A DNA stretch of 9,852 bases from Candidatus Altarchaeales archaeon WOR_SM1_86-2 (GTDB lineage: Archaea > Altiarchaeota > Altiarchaeia > IMC4 > MCBC01), in contig MCBC01000046.1 of the NCBI GenBank assembly GCA_001723855.1, positions 1 through 9,852 on the forward strand. Direction: 5' to 3'. Below are positions 7,643-9,852 of the stretch, piece after piece; position 1 is the stretch's first letter; each line of letters opens with the position of its first letter. The notes below the pieces were generated by a model. It searched no databases. It was not told the DNA's origin and saw only the letters and a program-made list of their open reading frames with translations. The position numbers and the translations under genes were made by a program.

Positions 7643-7691
7643 TTGTTATTTGTTTAATATAGAACATTTAAAAATAAAAAAAAAGAAAAAA
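7643..7691 (-). promoter_or_regulatory. dnaG T-rich terminator and promoter of the exported operon
   Basis: Directly after the dnaG TAA the minus strand is a near-continuous T tract (about 7676-7699, broken by a few C and A), a strong archaeal intrinsic terminator. It is followed by TTTTTAAATG at 7666-7675, centred about 28 bases before the lipoprotein ATG at 7642. That spacing predicts a leaderless or near-leaderless transcript for the exported operon, independent of dnaG. Confidence 0.5.
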
Positions 7692-7769
7692 GAAAAAAAT
7701 TATTTTTCGGTCAATACCTTGACATTTCTCGGGTTCAGGGTAGCGTATTTTGTTCTGCCGACAATGTAT
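7692..7769 (-). repeat. dnaG 3' end, first copy of the direct repeat (within the intact gene)
   Basis: These 78 bases contain the last 22 codons of the intact dnaG (from Tyr354), the TAA at 7702-7700 and the beginning of the T-rich tract. They are the apparent parent of the copies at 2945-3022 (two mismatches) and, over a much shorter core, 1502-1526. Similarity to the second copy ends sharply at 7769. Confidence 0.93.
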
Positions 7770-8827
7770 TTCACTCCGCTTTTTGACGCAACATCAACCA
7801 ATCTTTGAGTTATAACGCCGTCAAAAACAACGCAGTGCGGGGAAATGCCCCCCAGGGAATCCACCAGGTCTTTAACCTCTATCTCGGTAATCTGGTTTAA
7901 ACTTCTGTCAAGTAATTTGGCGTTCATACTGCCCTTAATTTTTTTCAATTCGTCAAATAATCTCTTGTCCATGTTTGCTTTCTCAGATGTTTTCTCTGCC
8001 GATTTATCGCCTTTTTTATTTACCTGGTCGCTTGGTATTTTTCTTCTTAGAGCCATGATAATCTCCTTTTTCCCAAGATCCTCGACTTCCTTTCCTTGAG
8101 GTGCTCTCGCCACAAAATCTATTTCCGCTACCTGCAGCAATTCTTGTAGGATCATCTCCCCCCCTCTATCGCCGTCAATAAATGCTATCACATCCTTTTT
8201 ATTTGTTAAATCCACAATTTGGGAGATATTTGTTCCTTCAACGGATATAACATTCTTGATGCCTGCTTTCAAAAGATTTAGAACATCTGCCCTTCCTTCA
8301 ACCACGATAACGCTTTCAGCATCCTCGATTGAAGGTCCTGCCGGAAGCCCCCTGTATGATGTGATTTCCTCGATCTGTACTCCCTCCCTTACTTCGTCCA
8401 CAATCTCCCGGCTCTCAGGTATCTGCTCATCAATCAACTTTTTCAGCAATTCTTTCGCCCTCTTAACAATCTTTTTTCTCCCTGCATGTCTCGCGTCCTC
8501 TATATTCGTAATCTTTATTTCCGCGTTACACGGGCCAACTCTATCGACTCTTTCTACCGCCGATGCTATTACCGATGTTTCAACCATGTCGAGACTCGAT
8601 GGGATGGTTAGCGTGCCGTTTGATTTCCCTGCCGTTGTCTTTACTTCAATCTCAATCCTGCCTAACTTTCCCGTCTTCTGCAGATCTCTCAACTCAAGTT
8701 CTTCTCCTAACATCCCTTCACTCTGTCCGAATATCGCTCCGACCACATCGGGCTTTTCAACTGCCCCGTCAATATTGACCTCACCATGTATAACATACTT
8801 TATGGTGTCTGCTGGTGCTTTTGCCAT
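7700..8827 (-). CDS. dnaG: Archaeal DnaG-type primase (TOPRIM)
   Basis: The 375-residue product begins MAKAPADTIKYVIHGEVNI, followed by the AIFGQSEGMLGEELELRDLQ-like block and KTGKLGRIEIE typical of archaeal DnaG. The TOPRIM domain spans about 169-262: VIVVEGRADV carries the catalytic Glu177, and IAFIDGDRGG the acidic pair Asp218/Asp220. Archaeal DnaG lacks the bacterial zinc and helicase-binding domains; it can act as a primase in vitro and associates with the exosome, promoting RNA tailing or degradation. Residues 270-300 are a Lys-rich linker and the C-terminus is short; total length is at the low end for the family (about 400 or more is common). The ATG at 8827 is preceded by a TATA-like box. 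It is monocistronic, with a terminator at once after its stop. Confidence 0.95.
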   Translation of the reverse strand: MAKAPADTIKYVIHGEVNIDGAVEKPDVVGAIFGQSEGMLGEELELRDLQKTGKLGRIEIEVKTTAGKSNGTLTIPSSLDMVETSVIASAVERVDRVGPCNAEIKITNIEDARHAGRKKIVKRAKELLKKLIDEQIPESREIVDEVREGVQIEEITSYRGLPAGPSIEDAESVIVVEGRADVLNLLKAGIKNVISVEGTNISQIVDLTNKKDVIAFIDGDRGGEMILQELLQVAEIDFVARAPQGKEVEDLGKKEIIMALRRKIPSDQVNKKGDKSAEKTSEKANMDKRLFDELKKIKGSMNAKLLDRSLNQITEIEVKDLVDSLGGISPHCVVFDGVITQRLVDVASKSGVKYIVGRTKYATLNPRNVKVLTEK

Positions 8828-8855
8828 TTTTTATTTATTTTTTTATTAAACTTTT
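8828..8855 (-). promoter_or_regulatory. Probable dnaG core promoter
   Basis: On the minus strand AAAAGTTTAATAAAAAAAT (8855-8837) gives a TTTAATAA-type box centred about 22 bases before the dnaG ATG, suggesting a near-leaderless mRNA. The box overlaps the terminal inverted repeat of the multi-hairpin element that begins here, so the element may supply part of the dnaG promoter. Confidence 0.4.
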
Positions 8856-9083
8856 CACGCGGGAGCGAAGCTCCCGAGCGCCCGCAAGATTGCATAGCAA
8901 CAATCAAAATTCCTTTGGAATTTTGTGTGCTGAAATTTCTTTGCAAATTTTACGCATCTTGGGATCGCAAAACCATTTTATGGCTTTGGATTCCAAGATT
9001 TGCAATGCAAATCTTGTGAAGCCAAAACTGCGGTGCAGTTTTGCGCTGTCTGACCAAAGGTCAGCCGCATTCTAAAAAGTTTA
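8847..9083. repeat. 237-bp multi-hairpin element with an outer inverted repeat
   Basis: The ends TAAACTTTT (8847-8855) and AAAAGTTTA (9075-9083) are a perfect 9-bp inverted repeat, followed inward by GCGG (8859-8862) and CCGC (9065-9068). Between them lie successive hairpins, nearly all with 3-base loops: CGGGAGC-GAA-GCTCCCG (8860-8876); TTGC-ATA-GCAA (8890-8900); CAAAATTCC-TTT-GGAATTTTG (8905-8925); a bulged AAATTTC-TTT stem (8933-8950); an imperfect 44-base hairpin with TTT loop (8956-8999); a 10-bp stem with AAT loop (8994-9016), which competes with the previous one; CAAAACTGC-GGT-GCAGTTTTG (9023-9043); and CTGACC-AAA-GGTCAG (9050-9064). No coding potential is evident. It may be a MITE-like element, a structured RNA or a cruciform-forming site. 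Confidence 0.75.
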
Positions 9084-9297
9084 TCATACAGTTTCAATAG
9101 AACTTAAAGAAATCCAAAACAACATACCATCAACAAAATTGCATTTCTGCTCAAAAATAACAACCCTATTTATCTGATTCTAATGAATCTTCAACTAAAT
9201 TACGAGCGTGATGCAATGATATGCTAATGATCGTATTTCTTTAAATTTATTGATACTTATATTATTATTTTGTTTTTTGTATATATAAATAAAAAAG
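9084..9297. other. AT-rich intergenic stretch, no convincing gene
   Basis: No ORF with a plausible start is seen on either strand. A short minus-strand frame ending at 9166 (…HHARNLVEDSLESDK) reads like protein for about 24 codons but has an upstream stop and no good start. TAAATTTATTGAT near 9242 also occurs near 1320, within the decayed ORF region; at 13 bases this may be chance. Nothing resembling a tRNA or other known RNA was found by eye. Confidence 0.4.
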
Positions 9298-9298
9298 C

Positions 9299-9400
9299 CT
9301 TTTTCTTTTTAGAAGCGCAAAATTTCTAAAAAGAAATTTTGGCTCCCAAAACAGCGAAGCTGTTTTGCGGAAAAAGAAAAACGCTTGCGAAAAAGAAAAA
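9299..9400. repeat. 102-bp multi-hairpin element with A/T-rich outer stem
   Basis: CTTTTTCTTTTT at 9299-9310 faces AAAAAGAAAAA twice on the right (9371-9381 and 9390-9400). Inside, AAGCG (9313-9317) can pair with CGCTT (9382-9386). The interior holds two perfect hairpins: CAAAATTTCT-AAAA-AGAAATTTTG (9318-9341) and CAAAACAGC-GAA-GCTGTTTTG (9347-9367). The second contains GCGAAGC (9354-9360), also present at the tip of the first hairpin of the 8847-9083 element. Architecture (A/T-rich outer stem, G/C-containing inner stem, internal hairpins) is the same as in that element although the sequences differ. Confidence 0.7.
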
Positions 9401-9431
9401 CTATAATAGTTGAAATATAATCCCTATTCTA

Positions 9432-9631
9432 CTGAAGAGAACAGGAGTTACAAATTTATATGAAATGCATTAGAAAATATCGTTAGGCATTGCATATATG
9501 AAACGCTGGTGGACAATCGGAATTTCAGAGAAATCCCGTGTGCTAAAAACCCCTGGTTTTTACGCATAATCTAATTGCGTTTCATATGCCTCTGCATGGT
9601 GGGAAGGCTCCTAGCTGGCTGTTTGATAGGA
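9432..9631 (+). pseudogene. Truncated duplicate of the DUF763 gene start, interrupted by an insertion
   Basis: Bases 9432-9457 joined to 9588-9631 reconstruct 70 bases that match the intact gene start at 9733-9802 with 63 identities. The copy begins with CTG in place of ATG, covers 23 codons and stops resembling the gene after GATAGGA. Four of the seven differences are synonymous. At the 13th codon the copy has Gly (HGG), which I recall as the family consensus, where the intact gene has Val. The piece between 9457 and 9588 is foreign (separate entry), and its removal restores the reading frame exactly. No longer ORF follows, so it cannot make a DUF763 protein. Confidence 0.82.
9458..9587. mobile_element. 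130-bp MITE-like insertion with terminal inverted repeats
   Basis: The insertion disrupts the DUF763 fragment cleanly. It begins ATATGAAATGCATTAG and ends CTAATTGCGTTTCATAT, giving an imperfect terminal inverted repeat of about 17-26 bp, with the outer 8 bp perfect. ATATGAAACGC recurs inside (9496-9506) and is the exact inverse of the right end. The interior folds into two 3-base-loop hairpins: a 9-bp stem with one mismatch and AGA loop (9518-9538) and TAAAAACC-CCT-GGTTTTTA (9544-9562). No target duplication is evident. It encodes no transposase; a 23-codon ORF (9498-9569) is probably incidental. Small size, inverted ends and interruption of a gene copy fit a non-autonomous element. Confidence 0.7.
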
Positions 9632-9656
9632 CATATAATCCATTTTTTGTCATTTG

Positions 9657-9700
9657 ATTGACAACTCATTTATAAATAAGTTGTCAATGTATTGACAATA
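9657..9700 (+). promoter_or_regulatory. DUF763 promoter with TTGACAA operator-like half-sites
   Basis: A TATA-like TTTATAAATA (9669-9678) lies 60 bases before the ATG, predicting transcription from about 9700 and a leader of about 33 bases. It is framed by ATTGACAACT (9657-9666) and AGTTGTCAAT (9679-9688), a perfect 10-bp inverted repeat. The right half also pairs with ATTGACAA at 9691-9698, giving TTGTCAAT-GT-ATTGACAA, an 18-bp near-perfect dyad of the size bound by helix-turn-helix dimers. Three TTGACAA half-sites over the TATA box and start site suggest a repressor-controlled promoter. The regulator is unknown. Confidence 0.6.
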
Positions 9701-9732
9701 TGATTTGATTTTCAAATTTCGTTAAAACAAAG

Positions 9733-9852
9733 ATGAAAAGAACAGGAGTTACAAATCTGCCCCTGCATGTTGGGAAGGCACCTCGCTGGCTGTTTGATAG
9801 GATGGTTAAGCTGTCTTCTGCGATTTCGGAGGTTATTATTTATGAATACTCC
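9733..9852 (+). CDS. DUF763 protein, first 40 codons (runs off window)
   Basis: From the ATG at 9733 the frame is open to the window end. It reads [12 protein letters not shown], then [15 protein letters not shown] and [13 protein letters not shown]. This fits the N-terminus of DUF763 proteins (COG1415), whose start is typically RTG..DLPLHGG.AP.WLF.RM. The family is widespread in archaea and present in some bacteria; its function is not established. The Val where the family has the second Gly of HGG is a small oddity, and the broken copy just upstream keeps the Gly. The start is supported by the family's usual N-terminus and by homology of the upstream fragment beginning at exactly this codon. 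A weak AAAG precedes the ATG. Control by the palindrome at 9657-9698 is likely. Confidence 0.85.
   Translation, partial: MKRTGVTNLPLHVGKAPRWLFDRMVKLSSAISEVIIYEYS

Larger units (their letters stand above)
2945..7769. mobile_element. Candidate integrated segment bounded by dnaG 3'-end direct repeats
   Basis: The 78-bp direct repeats at 2945-3022 and 7692-7769 enclose three co-oriented exported-protein genes. The right repeat completes an intact dnaG and the left repeat is an orphan tail. This is the arrangement left when an element integrates into a gene's 3' end and brings its own copy of that end. Archaeal and bacterial integrative elements commonly do this at tRNA genes and sometimes at protein genes. 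No integrase, Cas1 or replication gene is present, so it would be non-autonomous, decayed, or gained by homologous recombination. A local duplication that left the tail behind is the main alternative. The repeats are seen; mobility is inferred. Confidence 0.45.

Noticed and set aside
2945..7769. The dnaG-tail bounded segment as a casposon
   Set aside because: Casposons insert at gene 3' ends, but no cas1 or DNA polymerase gene and no terminal inverted repeats were found here, and a 78-bp duplication is longer than I would expect for their target duplication.
8256..8849. A 197-codon plus-strand ORF opposite dnaG
   Set aside because: Ser/Thr-rich shadow of the well-supported dnaG frame, with no recognisable motif and no promoter.
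8847..9083. The hairpin array as a CRISPR array
   Set aside because: There is no repeated sequence at regular spacing; the stems all differ and only the geometry is shared. No cas genes are near.
9166..9240. A minus-strand frame ending HHARNLVEDSLESDK
   Set aside because: Only about 24 codons, a stop shortly upstream and no start codon or promoter; too little to call even a pseudogene.
9084..9297. A possible RNA gene in the gap between the two hairpin elements
   Set aside because: No tRNA-like stems, no boxes of known small RNAs, and composition is uniformly AT-rich.

Overview
The window looks archaeal. It holds a complete archaeal-type DnaG primase (N-terminal archaeal region plus TOPRIM) and the start of a DUF763 gene, a family mostly known from archaea. 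Promoters are TATA-like with short or no leaders, stop codons are followed by oligo-T tracts, and two proteins carry lipoprotein signal peptides. The DNA is AT-rich between genes. The lineage cannot be fixed from sequence alone; a euryarchaeal or related uncultivated group is my guess. The GAPDH is the classical (bacterial/haloarchaeal, class I) type, not the usual archaeal class II enzyme.

Layout. 1-200 (minus): start of fdhD, divergent across a 42-bp promoter region from the GAPDH gene (243-1241, plus). 1242-1744 is a gene-poor, AT-rich stretch with a decayed ORF, palindromes and a short relic of the dnaG tail. 1745-2890 (plus): exported protein of the CrtC/AttH lipocalin-like family. 2945-3022: a 78-bp copy of the dnaG 3' end. 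3054-7642 (minus): three exported proteins, namely a Cys-rich lipoprotein with a calcium-binding-type repeat, a 983-residue modular protein (Ig-like, GEVED, Cys-rich repeats, CARDB) and a small lipoprotein. 7700-8827 (minus): dnaG. 8847-9083 and 9299-9400: two intergenic elements built of many short-loop hairpins. 9432-9631: a duplicated fragment of the DUF763 gene start, split by a 130-bp palindromic insertion. 9733 to the end (plus): the intact DUF763 gene, truncated by the window edge, behind an operator-like palindrome.

The most interesting observation is that the three-gene exported cluster is bracketed by direct repeats of the dnaG 3' end: the intact gene tail at 7692-7769 and an isolated copy (76 of 78 bases identical) at 2945-3022. 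A third relic at 1502-1526 encodes the last six DnaG residues and stop with only synonymous changes, and it brackets the CrtC-like gene. This is the signature expected if DNA was inserted, perhaps repeatedly, at the dnaG 3' end with the target gene rebuilt each time. No recombinase gene is visible. The exported proteins share cysteine-repeat modules with each other, so the cargo probably makes a cell-surface or extracellular assembly; that part is inference.

The second unusual theme is the hairpin-dense DNA upstream of dnaG and DUF763. Three separate elements within about 740 bp have an outer inverted-repeat stem enclosing hairpins with mostly 3-base loops.
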